Assembly (NCBI GenBank): GCA_028689655.1
Contig: JAQVCT010000020.1
Location: 1 to 49,410 of the forward strand
DNA: 49,410 nucleotides
DNA from: Lachnospiraceae bacterium
GTDB lineage: Bacteria; Bacillota; Clostridia; Lachnospirales; Lachnospiraceae
Reading direction: 5' to 3'
Shown: positions 26,047-34,149 of the stretch, piece after piece
Numbering within the stretch: the stretch's first letter is position 1
How the letters are laid out: each line of letters opens with the position of its first letter
Made by a program: the position numbers and the translations under genes
The notes under the pieces: model-generated
The model's input: only the letters and a program-made list of their open reading frames with translations
Databases searched by the model: none
What the model was told of the DNA's origin: nothing

Positions 26047-28611
26047 ATGAATATTGTTGAAAAGGTTTTTGGGACACATAGCACAAGAGAACTTAGAAGA
26101 GTGGAGTCTACCATACAGGCAATTGAAGCATTACGTCCATCTATGATGGAGCTGACAGATGAGCAGTTGCGGGGAAAAACAGAAGAATATAAGAAAAGAG
26201 TTGCCGATGGAGAGAGCCTTGACAGTTTACTCCCGGAGGCATTTGCTACCGTGAGAGAGGCGGCAAAGAGAGTACTGAAGATGGAGCATTATCCGGTACA
26301 GCTTATCGGTGGTATTATCCTGCATCAGGGACGTATCGCTGAGATGAAGACTGGTGAAGGTAAGACGCTGGTGTCTACATTGCCCGCCTACCTGAATGCA
26401 CTGTTGGGAAAAGGTGTACATGTGGTAACCGTCAATGACTATCTGGCAAAGCGTGACAGCGAGTGGATGGGACAGGTTCATGAGTTCCTGGGGTTGACTG
26501 TAGGCACTGTTCTGAATGACATGAAACCGGAGGAAAGAAGAGCAGCCTACAATTGTGACATTACATATGTGACGAACAATGAGCTTGGATTCGATTACCT
26601 GAGAGATAACATGGTCATCTACAAAGAGCAGCTGGTACTCCGTGACTTACATTATGCCATTATCGATGAGGTCGATTCTGTATTGATCGATGAAGCCAGG
26701 ACGCCGCTGATCATATCAGGACAGAGTGGAAAATCCACGAAACTGTATGAAGCATGTGATATTCTTGCCAGACAGCTGACCCGTGGCGAAGATATGGAAG
26801 ATCTCTCCAAAATCGATGCCATCATGGGTGTTGAGCAGGAGGAGACGGGAGACTTCGTTGTCAATGAAAAAGATAAAGTGGTCAACCTCACAGCAGAAGG
26901 TGTATCCAAGGTGGAAAAGTTCTTTCATATAGAAAACCTTGCCGATCCGGAGAATCTGGAGATACAGCATAATATTATTCTGGCACTGCGCGCACACAAT
27001 TTGATGTTCAGAGATCAGGACTATGTGGTAAAAGACGATCAGGTACTTATCGTTGATGAGTTCACAGGTCGTATCATGCCGGGACGTCGTTATTCCGATG
27101 GATTACATCAGGCAATCGAAGCGAAGGAACATGTGAAGGTCAAGAGAGAGAGCAAGACACTTGCCAATATCACATTCCAGAACTTCTTCAATAAATTTGA
27201 TAAAAAGTCAGGTATGACAGGTACTGCCCTTACCGAGGAGAAGGAGTTCCGGGATATCTATGGCATGGACGTTATTGAGATTCCTACCAACAGACCCGTC
27301 GTTCGTAAGGATATGCAGGATTGTGTATACAAGACAAAAAGAGAAAAATTACATGCAATCGTTGCGGCTGTGGAAGAATCCCATGCAAAACATCAGCCGG
27401 TGTTAGTGGGTACCATCACCATCGAGGCATCGGAAGAGATCAGCAGTATGCTGAACAGACGTGGTATTCCACATAAAGTCCTCAATGCTAAATTCCATGA
27501 ATTGGAAGCTGAGATCGTAGCAGATGCAGGTGTGGCCGGTTCTGTTACCATCGCCACCAACATGGCAGGCCGTGGTACGGATATTAAGCTGGATGAGGAA
27601 GCAAAAGCAGCAGGTGGACTTCGCATTATCGGTACAGAACGTCATGAGTCAAGACGTATCGATAATCAGTTGAGAGGCCGTGCAGGCCGTCAGGGAGATC
27701 CCGGTGAATCACGTTTCTATATTTCCCTGGAAGATGATCTGATGCGTCTGTTTGGTTCAGAGCGTCTGATCAACATGTTCAACACACTGGGCATACCTGA
27801 GAATCAGGAAATTGAGCACAAGATGCTCACCAATGCCATCGAGACAGCACAGAAAAAGATCGAGAGCAATAACTTTGGTATCAGAAAGAACCTGCTGGAA
27901 TATGATCAGGTCATGAATGAACAGCGTGAGATCATCTATGCGGAGAGACGTCGTGTATTAGATGGCGAGAGCATGAGAGATGTGATCTATAAACAGATTA
28001 CGGACATTGTGGAGAATACCATTGATACTGTCATCGGTGATGACATGGAACCGGAAGACTGGGATCTGAAAGAGCTGAACAGCCTTATCCTTCCCATTAT
28101 TCCCATCGAGCCTGTTATCCTGGGGCGGGTTGAGAATCGTAAGAAGAACAGCCTGAAACATCAGTTAAAAGAAGAAGCTGTGAAATTATATGAGAGTAAA
28201 GAAGCAGAGTTTCCGGAACCAGAAGCGATCCGTGAACTGGAGCGTGTGATCTTATTGAAAGTCATCGACCGTAAATGGATGGATCATATTGATGATATGG
28301 ATCAATTACGTCAGGGCATTGGACTGCAGGCATATGGTCAGAAAGATCCATTGGTAGAGTATAAGATGAATGGCTACGAGATGTTCGGTGCCATGACAGA
28401 CAATATTCGTGAGGACACCATTCGCCTTCTCTTCCATGTGAAGATTGAGCAGAAAGTGGAGAGGGAGCAGGTAGCCAAGGTAACAGGAACCAACAAAGAT
28501 GATTCCGCTGGAAAAACGCCGGTGAAGAAGGATACAAAGATCTACCCCAATGCTCCATGTCCATGTGGAAGCGGCAAGAAATATAAGAATTGTTGTGGCA
28601 GAAATGCATAA
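26047..28611 (+). CDS. secA: preprotein translocase ATPase SecA
   Basis: The motor of the Sec pathway, 854 residues from the chosen start [12 protein letters not shown], which matches SecA N-termini. Walker A MKTGEGKT, the DEAD-box-like [15 protein letters not shown], the [11 protein letters not shown] motif and the C-terminal zinc motif [13 protein letters not shown] are all present. ATG 26035 (four residues earlier) is in frame but only one base from the nearest AAAGG, so 26047 with a 13-base gap is preferred; a TTG farther upstream is unlikely. A terminator follows. Confidence 0.95.
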   Translation: MNIVEKVFGTHSTRELRRVESTIQAIEALRPSMMELTDEQLRGKTEEYKKRVADGESLDSLLPEAFATVREAAKRVLKMEHYPVQLIGGIILHQGRIAEMKTGEGKTLVSTLPAYLNALLGKGVHVVTVNDYLAKRDSEWMGQVHEFLGLTVGTVLNDMKPEERRAAYNCDITYVTNNELGFDYLRDNMVIYKEQLVLRDLHYAIIDEVDSVLIDEARTPLIISGQSGKSTKLYEACDILARQLTRGEDMEDLSKIDAIMGVEQEETGDFVVNEKDKVVNLTAEGVSKVEKFFHIENLADPENLEIQHNIILALRAHNLMFRDQDYVVKDDQVLIVDEFTGRIMPGRRYSDGLHQAIEAKEHVKVKRESKTLANITFQNFFNKFDKKSGMTGTALTEEKEFRDIYGMDVIEIPTNRPVVRKDMQDCVYKTKREKLHAIVAAVEESHAKHQPVLVGTITIEASEEISSMLNRRGIPHKVLNAKFHELEAEIVADAGVAGSVTIATNMAGRGTDIKLDEEAKAAGGLRIIGTERHESRRIDNQLRGRAGRQGDPGESRFYISLEDDLMRLFGSERLINMFNTLGIPENQEIEHKMLTNAIETAQKKIESNNFGIRKNLLEYDQVMNEQREIIYAERRRVLDGESMRDVIYKQITDIVENTIDTVIGDDMEPEDWDLKELNSLILPIIPIEPVILGRVENRKKNSLKHQLKEEAVKLYESKEAEFPEPEAIRELERVILLKVIDRKWMDHIDDMDQLRQGIGLQAYGQKDPLVEYKMNGYEMFGAMTDNIREDTIRLLFHVKIEQKVEREQVAKVTGTNKDDSAGKTPVKKDTKIYPNAPCPCGSGKKYKNCCGRNA

Positions 28612-28631
28612 CATATATGGGAAGACATGGA

Positions 28632-28660
28632 TTGAAAAATTTAGATGATAACTCTATAAT
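28632..28660 (+). promoter_or_regulatory. promoter of prfB
   Basis: TTGAAA (28632-28637), 17-base spacer, TATAAT (28655-28660). The predicted start falls inside the left arm of the secA terminator hairpin, so the new transcript lacks part of the stem and is not terminated. Confidence 0.6.
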
Positions 28661-28662
28661 AG

Positions 28663-28696
28663 AAAACTGGCAGGTCATTGATTTGCCAGTTTTTCT
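28663..28696 (+). terminator. intrinsic terminator of secA
   Basis: AAAACTGGCA (28663-28672) and TGCCAGTTTT (28684-28693) with an 11-base loop and a T-rich tail. Confidence 0.8.
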
Positions 28697-28775
28697 ACGA
28701 AAGAATGGTTTTAACAGGGAAGGAAGATTGCCATCAGTGAAAGACTGATGAGAAAAATGAAGGTGGTGACCGTAA

Positions 28776-29883
28776 GTGGTTGAATTAGACCAGATGAAAA
28801 CAGAATTACAGACCTACAAAAGTCCATTAGCGGAAGTGAGGGATTCACTTTGACCTGGCTAACAAGTCAAAGCGTATCGAAGAATTAGAACGTGAGATGG
28901 AAGCACCGGGATTCTGGGATGACCCGGAACGCTCTAATAAATTAATGAAGCAGTTAAAAGATTTGAAATCTACGGTGGAAACTGTGGAGAAACTGGATGG
29001 ACAATATGAAGATATCGAGACCCTGATCCAGATGGGATATGAGGAAGAGGATTCTGATATGGTAACAGAGATTCGGGGAGAACTGGATTCCTTTATCACA
29101 GAATTTGAGACACTTCGTATCAGCACACTGCTGTCCGGAGAATACGATAAGTGTGGAGCAATCCTGAAATTAAATGCAGGCGCAGGGGGGACAGAGAGCT
29201 GTGACTGGGCGAATATGCTCTATCGTATGTATAGCAGATGGGCAGAGAAAAAGGGATATACCGTGGATGTGCTGGATTTCCTGGATGGAGACGAGGCAGG
29301 TCTGAAATCCATTACCTTCCAGGTCAACGGTGAAAATGCCTTTGGGTATCTGAAATCGGAAAAAGGAGTTCACAGACTGGTTCGTATCTCTCCGTTCAAT
29401 GCCCAGGGCAAGCGGCAGACCTCCTTTGTATCCATGGATGTGATGCCGGATATCGAGGAAGATCTGGATGTGGACATCAATCCGGATGATCTGCGTATCG
29501 ATACCTATCGAAGCAGCGGTGCTGGTGGACAGCATATTAATAAGACATCCTCAGCCATCCGTATCACCCATATTCCTACGGGAACAGTGGTACAGTGTCA
29601 GAACGAACGATCCCAGCACATGAATAAAGATAAAGCCATGCAGATGCTGAAAGCAAAGCTTTTTCTCTTAAAACAGGAAGAGAACGCAGAGAAACTGTCA
29701 GACATCAGAGGAGAAGTAAAGGATATCGGATGGGGAAATCAGATTCGCTCCTATGTGATGCAGCCATACACCCTGGTAAAGGATCATAGAACCAATGCAG
29801 AGTCGGGAAATGTGGATGCAGTTATGGATGGTGCAATCGACGTCTTCATCAATGCTTATTTAAAGTGGATCAATCAATCATAA
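28776..29883 (+). CDS. prfB: peptide chain release factor 2, programmed +1 frameshift
   Basis: RF2 reads UAA and UGA stops. Translation begins at GTG 28776 (AAGGTGGTG just upstream), runs 25 codons to CTT at 28848-28850, meets an in-frame TGA at 28851-28853, and must slip +1 onto GAC at 28852. The site is the classic CTTTGAC with AGGG shortly upstream. The joined product is 368 residues, normal for RF2. The SPF stop-recognition tripeptide (RISPFNAQGKR) and catalytic GGQ (GAGGQHINKTSSA) are present. This is the well-known autoregulation of RF2, not a broken gene. Exons: 28776-28850 and 28852-29883. Confidence 0.95.
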
Positions 29884-29940
29884 TTTGACTTTATAGGTAT
29901 CTGCAAAGACAGCGCATGATACGAAGAGGATAGAAGTAAG

Positions 29941-32163
29941 ATGCAGAAGAATGCTATAAAATGTAAGACGGTAAAATATAGAGTAAAGCTGTTAATCAGC
30001 ACGGTGTTCATCGCGCTGTTCATGGTGAGTGGATGTGGCAATGAGAATCCCGATGGAGGCCCGGCATCTGAGGGGAAGACCCAAAGTGCCGCAGGCTCCC
30101 TCCCGGGGGAAGGAACTCGTGAGACACCTTTTAAGATACAGACGGCAGACGAACTGGTTCAGTTTGCCCGGGATGTCAATGAGGGAAATACTTTTACAGG
30201 GCAATATGTGACGCTGGTAAATGATATGGATCTGTCATCTGTGGATAATTGGGAGATGATCGGAACGGCGGATGGAAATGCTGCCTTTGCAGGTATCTTT
30301 GACGGTGCCGGCCATAAAATCACCAATTTGACCTGTAAGAATGATGCGTATGCAGGATTTTTCGCCTTGCTCAATGGAATGGTAGTGAATCTTCGCATAG
30401 AGGACAGTACCATAGAAGCCAATACCTGTGGAGCCATCGCGGCAGTCACCACGGAAAATGCAGTGATCGCCAACTGCTACAGCACAGCGTCAGTGAATGG
30501 GGAGACAGCAGGCGGTATGGCAGGTTCCGGCACTGCCACCTATATCAATTGTGCCAATCTTGCCACGGAAGAGATGGGTGTACAGGGAATTGTGGCTGAT
30601 ACAGAGGGCAGTACACTTATGAACTGCTATACCAACAGGGGCGGCAGCTTTGAACTGGAGAATCACACCAGTGATGAGGTAGAGCTTGGCAATCAGACAA
30701 GAGCTGTTCAGAACCTGAACAGCATGCTGGGGGAGTTGTCCGTGAAATATGAGATCGCCCACTGGTATCGATGGGAGATGGGAGACACCAGACCGGTATT
30801 ATCGGATGAAAAGGCGGTACTGATCAGCGGTGTCACCAAAGAGGATGGGACGGCATCATCCTATGATACCGCAGCACATGCCTGGGTATTCCCGGAATTG
30901 AAGTCCACAGCTTCCGATCCCATAAAGCTTTCCATACAACTGACAGATGGCACTGCCAGGGAAGTGACCTGCGATGCCAGGTTCGAGGAACTGCATTATA
31001 CCATGCAGGGAATCGAGACGTTGATATTATGCAGACAAGATGAGACGCCGGAAACGGATACGATCATATTTGCAGACACAGATGTGGTGGAGATAGATCT
31101 CAGCGCTCAGATGGAGACACCACAATCCGATGCGGTGGAATTTATTCCCATCGCTTATCTGGATGAGTCAGGTACGGTAGACGGTGAAAACACCCTGGTG
31201 AAGATCGCCCAGCCAGGTAAATTTAAGCTGAAAGGCAAGCTGACAGGACAAGTGCTGGTGGATCTTGGAGCGGATGCCATTGCCGATGGAAATAAGCAGG
31301 CGGAGCTGGAGCTGGATCAGGTGGAGATCAAGAACACTTACGGCCCGGCGATGAAGATTGAAAACGTGCTGGAGACCGGAGATACCACATATGCCGGAAT
31401 CCGTATCAAACTGGCAGATGGCTCTGTCAATACCCTTGATGGCTCTAACAGTATGAACATCTATGGGGACGGAGATGCCAGTGAGGGCGCGGTATCTACC
31501 AGGATGACCATGTCTATCAGCGGTGATACAGGCAAACTGATGGTCATATCCGATCTGGAAGGAATCGAATCCAAGACAAGACTTCGATTACAGGGTGGCG
31601 GTTACGATATCAACAGTGCGGAGGATGGATTGAATATATCCGAGGATCTGGAGATCGCTGACTGTTATCTGGTCATCCATGCGGCGGATGACGTGATGGA
31701 TTCAGACGGTGAGATGAATGTCAATGCCACCATCATCGGTTCCACATCGGTGGAGCACTTTTTCAATGCCAGAGATGGGGTAGATGTGGATGGTGTCTTC
31801 ATCGTGGGAACTTCCTCCTTTACCAATGCTGCCAAAGACGGATCGGAACAGGGATTGGTAAATGTGAAATCCAATACCATGTATCAAAAGGGTGAGAAAA
31901 TCGTCGTGACAGATGAGCAGGATAACCCCGTTTTCGCATTTGAAGTACAGCAGGATGCCGGTAACATGGTATTTAGCTTCCCGGGCATGGTGGGAAGTAC
32001 CCTGCACATTTATGCCTGCGATTCTATTACAGGAACATTTCAGGATGGTGTTTGTCATGATGTGACAGCATTTGAGAAAAGGACTTCCTTTACCCATGAC
32101 GGTGTAGATACCTTTGCCATCACAGGAATGGATAATCAGTTTGAACTGGATACGATAGAATAA
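29941..32163 (+). CDS. surface lipoprotein with GLUG-like repeats and Cthe_2159 domain
   Basis: A 740-residue exported lipoprotein: hydrophobic segment ending in the lipobox VSGC near residue 32. Residues about 60-220 contain beta-helix-like turns (GIFDGAGHKITNLT, GFFALLNGMVVNLRI, ANCYSTASVNGETAGGMAG) resembling GLUG repeats. Residues about 415-650 resemble the carbohydrate-binding Cthe_2159 domain (VEIKNTYGPAMKIEN, EGIESKTRLRLQGG, DGLNISEDLEI, DDVMDSDGEMNVN), a beta-helix related to polysaccharide lyases that binds calcium and acidic or beta-linked glycans. It follows prfB by 57 bases with AGAGGA before ATG. A role in glycan binding at the cell surface is inferred. Confidence 0.75.
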   Translation: MQKNAIKCKTVKYRVKLLISTVFIALFMVSGCGNENPDGGPASEGKTQSAAGSLPGEGTRETPFKIQTADELVQFARDVNEGNTFTGQYVTLVNDMDLSSVDNWEMIGTADGNAAFAGIFDGAGHKITNLTCKNDAYAGFFALLNGMVVNLRIEDSTIEANTCGAIAAVTTENAVIANCYSTASVNGETAGGMAGSGTATYINCANLATEEMGVQGIVADTEGSTLMNCYTNRGGSFELENHTSDEVELGNQTRAVQNLNSMLGELSVKYEIAHWYRWEMGDTRPVLSDEKAVLISGVTKEDGTASSYDTAAHAWVFPELKSTASDPIKLSIQLTDGTAREVTCDARFEELHYTMQGIETLILCRQDETPETDTIIFADTDVVEIDLSAQMETPQSDAVEFIPIAYLDESGTVDGENTLVKIAQPGKFKLKGKLTGQVLVDLGADAIADGNKQAELELDQVEIKNTYGPAMKIENVLETGDTTYAGIRIKLADGSVNTLDGSNSMNIYGDGDASEGAVSTRMTMSISGDTGKLMVISDLEGIESKTRLRLQGGGYDINSAEDGLNISEDLEIADCYLVIHAADDVMDSDGEMNVNATIIGSTSVEHFFNARDGVDVDGVFIVGTSSFTNAAKDGSEQGLVNVKSNTMYQKGEKIVVTDEQDNPVFAFEVQQDAGNMVFSFPGMVGSTLHIYACDSITGTFQDGVCHDVTAFEKRTSFTHDGVDTFAITGMDNQFELDTIE

Positions 32164-32214
32164 CCATGAACGAATAATGAACTAATGATCAGATGGTGAT
32201 CAAGCAGTGACCAC

Positions 32215-32251
32215 ATAATAATCAGATAATAGTCAGATAATAATCAGATAA
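32215..32251. repeat. short tandem repeat AATARTCAGAT
   Basis: The 11-base unit (A/T)AATA(A/G)TCAGAT occurs about three times in a row between the lipoprotein gene and its terminator. Confidence 0.6.
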
Positions 32252-32266
32252 AAAAGACAGGAATCA

Positions 32267-32306
32267 AAAAGCGAAGCACTGTAAAAATAGTGCTTCGCTT
32301 TTTTGA
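32267..32306. terminator. bidirectional terminator between convergent genes
   Basis: AAAAGCGAAGCACT (32267-32280) pairs perfectly with AGTGCTTCGCTTTT (32289-32302). A-tract and T-tract flank it, so it serves both the lipoprotein gene and the minus-strand operon. Confidence 0.9.
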
Positions 32307-32324
32307 ACTCTATGTAGCATGAAT

Positions 32325-33056
32325 TTAACAACTGGAAGGATTCGTTCTCATCCGTATCAGTTCCAGATAGAACTGTGCGGAGGTGGCATTGATATAGGGG
32401 ATGACCCAGAGATAACCCACACAGCAGGTGACCAGAGAGAGCAGCACCAGTGGCAGAAAACTTACGATGATATAAAAAAGCTTTCCGCGATACCCTTTCA
32501 TCAACCGCTTGCTTAATTTCATGATTTCCATGGCAGAATACTGAGGAAAATCTAAGATGAGAAAGTTCACCTGAGAATAGGTCAGCATAATAACACAGGC
32601 AGTAAATCCACCGATGATAACGGATACGGATATTAACAGCATGAATATAGGAAGATTTAAGGCGGCATAGAGATAAGCAAATATGACTGCCGGCACCATA
32701 CAAAGCCCGCCCATCAAGCCCAGCAAGAACTGGATAATAATAATCTTATCAGGGTGTGCGGTAAAACCGTAGAAAACATCTCCAAGAGAGTATGGGAAAT
32801 CACAGCTCATATTCATATAAAGGCGGGACTGCCCCAGAGAGAAAATACCGGCGATCAGTTGTATGATAAATATGATACAATAATAGGTGATATTTCCAAA
32901 TACCGTGCTGGTGTTGATGAGTGCGGAGACGATCATCTGAATAAAAAATATGATGATCTCCACCGTCAGGAATGCAGAAATAGCAGTTCCATATTTTCCT
33001 AACATAACACCTTTTGCTTTTGATTTTAAAGTAGCAGAACTTTTAAAGTTATTCAT
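32325..33056 (-). CDS. DUF975-like integral membrane protein
   Basis: A 243-residue protein with about five or six transmembrane helices and the basic N-terminal KSKAKGVMLGKYGTA segment seen in DUF975 proteins. The helix FPQYSAMEIMKLSKRLMKGYRGKLFY between membrane segments is also typical. Function is unknown. It is the last gene of a three-gene minus-strand operon; AAGGAGT lies about ten bases before ATG. Confidence 0.75.
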   Translation of the reverse strand: MNNFKSSATLKSKAKGVMLGKYGTAISAFLTVEIIIFFIQMIVSALINTSTVFGNITYYCIIFIIQLIAGIFSLGQSRLYMNMSCDFPYSLGDVFYGFTAHPDKIIIIQFLLGLMGGLCMVPAVIFAYLYAALNLPIFMLLISVSVIIGGFTACVIMLTYSQVNFLILDFPQYSAMEIMKLSKRLMKGYRGKLFYIIVSFLPLVLLSLVTCCVGYLWVIPYINATSAQFYLELIRMRTNPSSC

Positions 33057-33080
33057 ACGAAATTAATACTCCTTAGATCC

Positions 33081-33515
33081 CTAGCAGACAGCATTGACAT
33101 TCATTCCCGCAAGGGAGATGGCATCTGTAGTCTTCTTATCCTGCTGATAAGGATTTTCTTCATTGTAATATTTTATTTGTGTGCTTGTAGTACCACCTTC
33201 CACATAAGAACGTCCACATTCCGGACAGACACCCGTTCGCAGTGATACGGTGGCGGAGATTACCTTGCCATTTTTTTCGGAGGCCTTTTGATAGGCATTG
33301 CTTACATGCTCCTGTTCGTGTGCGCGTACTTTGCTGGCAGAGGCTTCCGGGGAAATGTGTGAGGCAGACTTAAAAGAAACCATCTCATCAGAACCGTCCT
33401 GATATTTACGATTCTTACAGGTCTCACATTCTGCGGGGGAGGATTTACCACCGGAATTTTTGATGGAGGATTCTCCATAATTAAGAGCAGTATTATTATT
33501 AATTCCATTGATCAT
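33081..33515 (-). CDS. small HExxH protein, SprA-related putative metallopeptidase
   Basis: A 144-residue protein with no signal peptide or membrane segment. The zinc motif HEQEHVSNA near residue 67 resembles the SprA-related family of putative metallopeptidases (their motif VRAHEQ-H). Two CxxC pairs, CETC near residue 31 and CPEC near residue 97, could hold another metal. It is shorter than usual for that family. AAGGAGA precedes ATG 11 bases after the preceding gene. Proteolytic activity is not certain. Confidence 0.65.
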   Translation of the reverse strand: MINGINNNTALNYGESSIKNSGGKSSPAECETCKNRKYQDGSDEMVSFKSASHISPEASASKVRAHEQEHVSNAYQKASEKNGKVISATVSLRTGVCPECGRSYVEGGTTSTQIKYYNEENPYQQDKKTTDAISLAGMNVNAVC

Positions 33516-33526
33516 AGCAATTCTCC

Positions 33527-33970
33527 TTACATATCTCCGGATATCTCTTTCATGGTATCGTCAAAGGACTCACCATAGATCTGTTCATACATTCTGTTAA
33601 ATTCATTTTTGTATTCAGGAACAGCCAGAGGGGAGAAAATCAGCATCATAGAGATTCCTATTACCGCGATGTCAAATAAAAGACCAATAATTGCGGTAAT
33701 CAGACCTGTTTTTGCATTGCTGTGCATCTTGGCATCTGTTCCCTTTGATAAAAGTGCGAATATAATTGCAACACCACCACATATCAAAGTGGGATACAGC
33801 GTGCAGGTAAAAGCAAGTACCAGTGAGATAATACCCATAGACATGGAAGCAACAGCCATGGAATTGGCGCGCTTCACAGGAGGTATGCTGGCATGGTCAT
33901 ATTGATTGCCATAGGGATTCGGCATACCGTAAGGGTACTGGTTCTGCGATCCGTTTTGATTATAGTCCAT
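33527..33970 (-). CDS. DUF4190-like small membrane protein
   Basis: A 147-residue protein with an Asn/Gln/Tyr/Pro-rich N-terminus (about 30 residues), then two hydrophobic hairpins (MAVASMSMGIISLVLAF and TGLITAIIGLLFDIAVIG), the usual DUF4190 arrangement. The short acidic C-terminus follows the second pair. GGAAGGAA precedes ATG. It heads the minus-strand operon with the SprA-like and DUF975 genes. Function is unknown. Confidence 0.65.
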   Translation of the reverse strand: MDYNQNGSQNQYPYGMPNPYGNQYDHASIPPVKRANSMAVASMSMGIISLVLAFTCTLYPTLICGGVAIIFALLSKGTDAKMHSNAKTGLITAIIGLLFDIAVIGISMMLIFSPLAVPEYKNEFNRMYEQIYGESFDDTMKEISGDM

Positions 33971-34068
33971 AATGATTCCTTCCTTGTGACGATAATAATT
34001 TGTAAAATTGTATTTATGTATCTATATATGGTAGTTTATCACTTCCCATATAATAATACAATTCATTC

Positions 34069-34098
34069 TTGAAATGAACGGGGTCTTTCCTATATAAT
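34069..34098 (+). promoter_or_regulatory. promoter of tex
   Basis: TTGAAA (34069-34074), 18-base spacer, TATAAT (34093-34098). Confidence 0.55.
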
Positions 34099-34149
34099 GG
34101 AACGAGAAGTCAGAACGCATAAAATGCAGAGCAGGAGTAGAAATTATTT

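Noticed and set aside
28851..28853. prfB read as a pseudogene because of an in-frame TGA
   Set aside because: CTTTGAC with an upstream AGGG is the known RF2 autoregulatory frameshift site, and the rest of the gene is intact.
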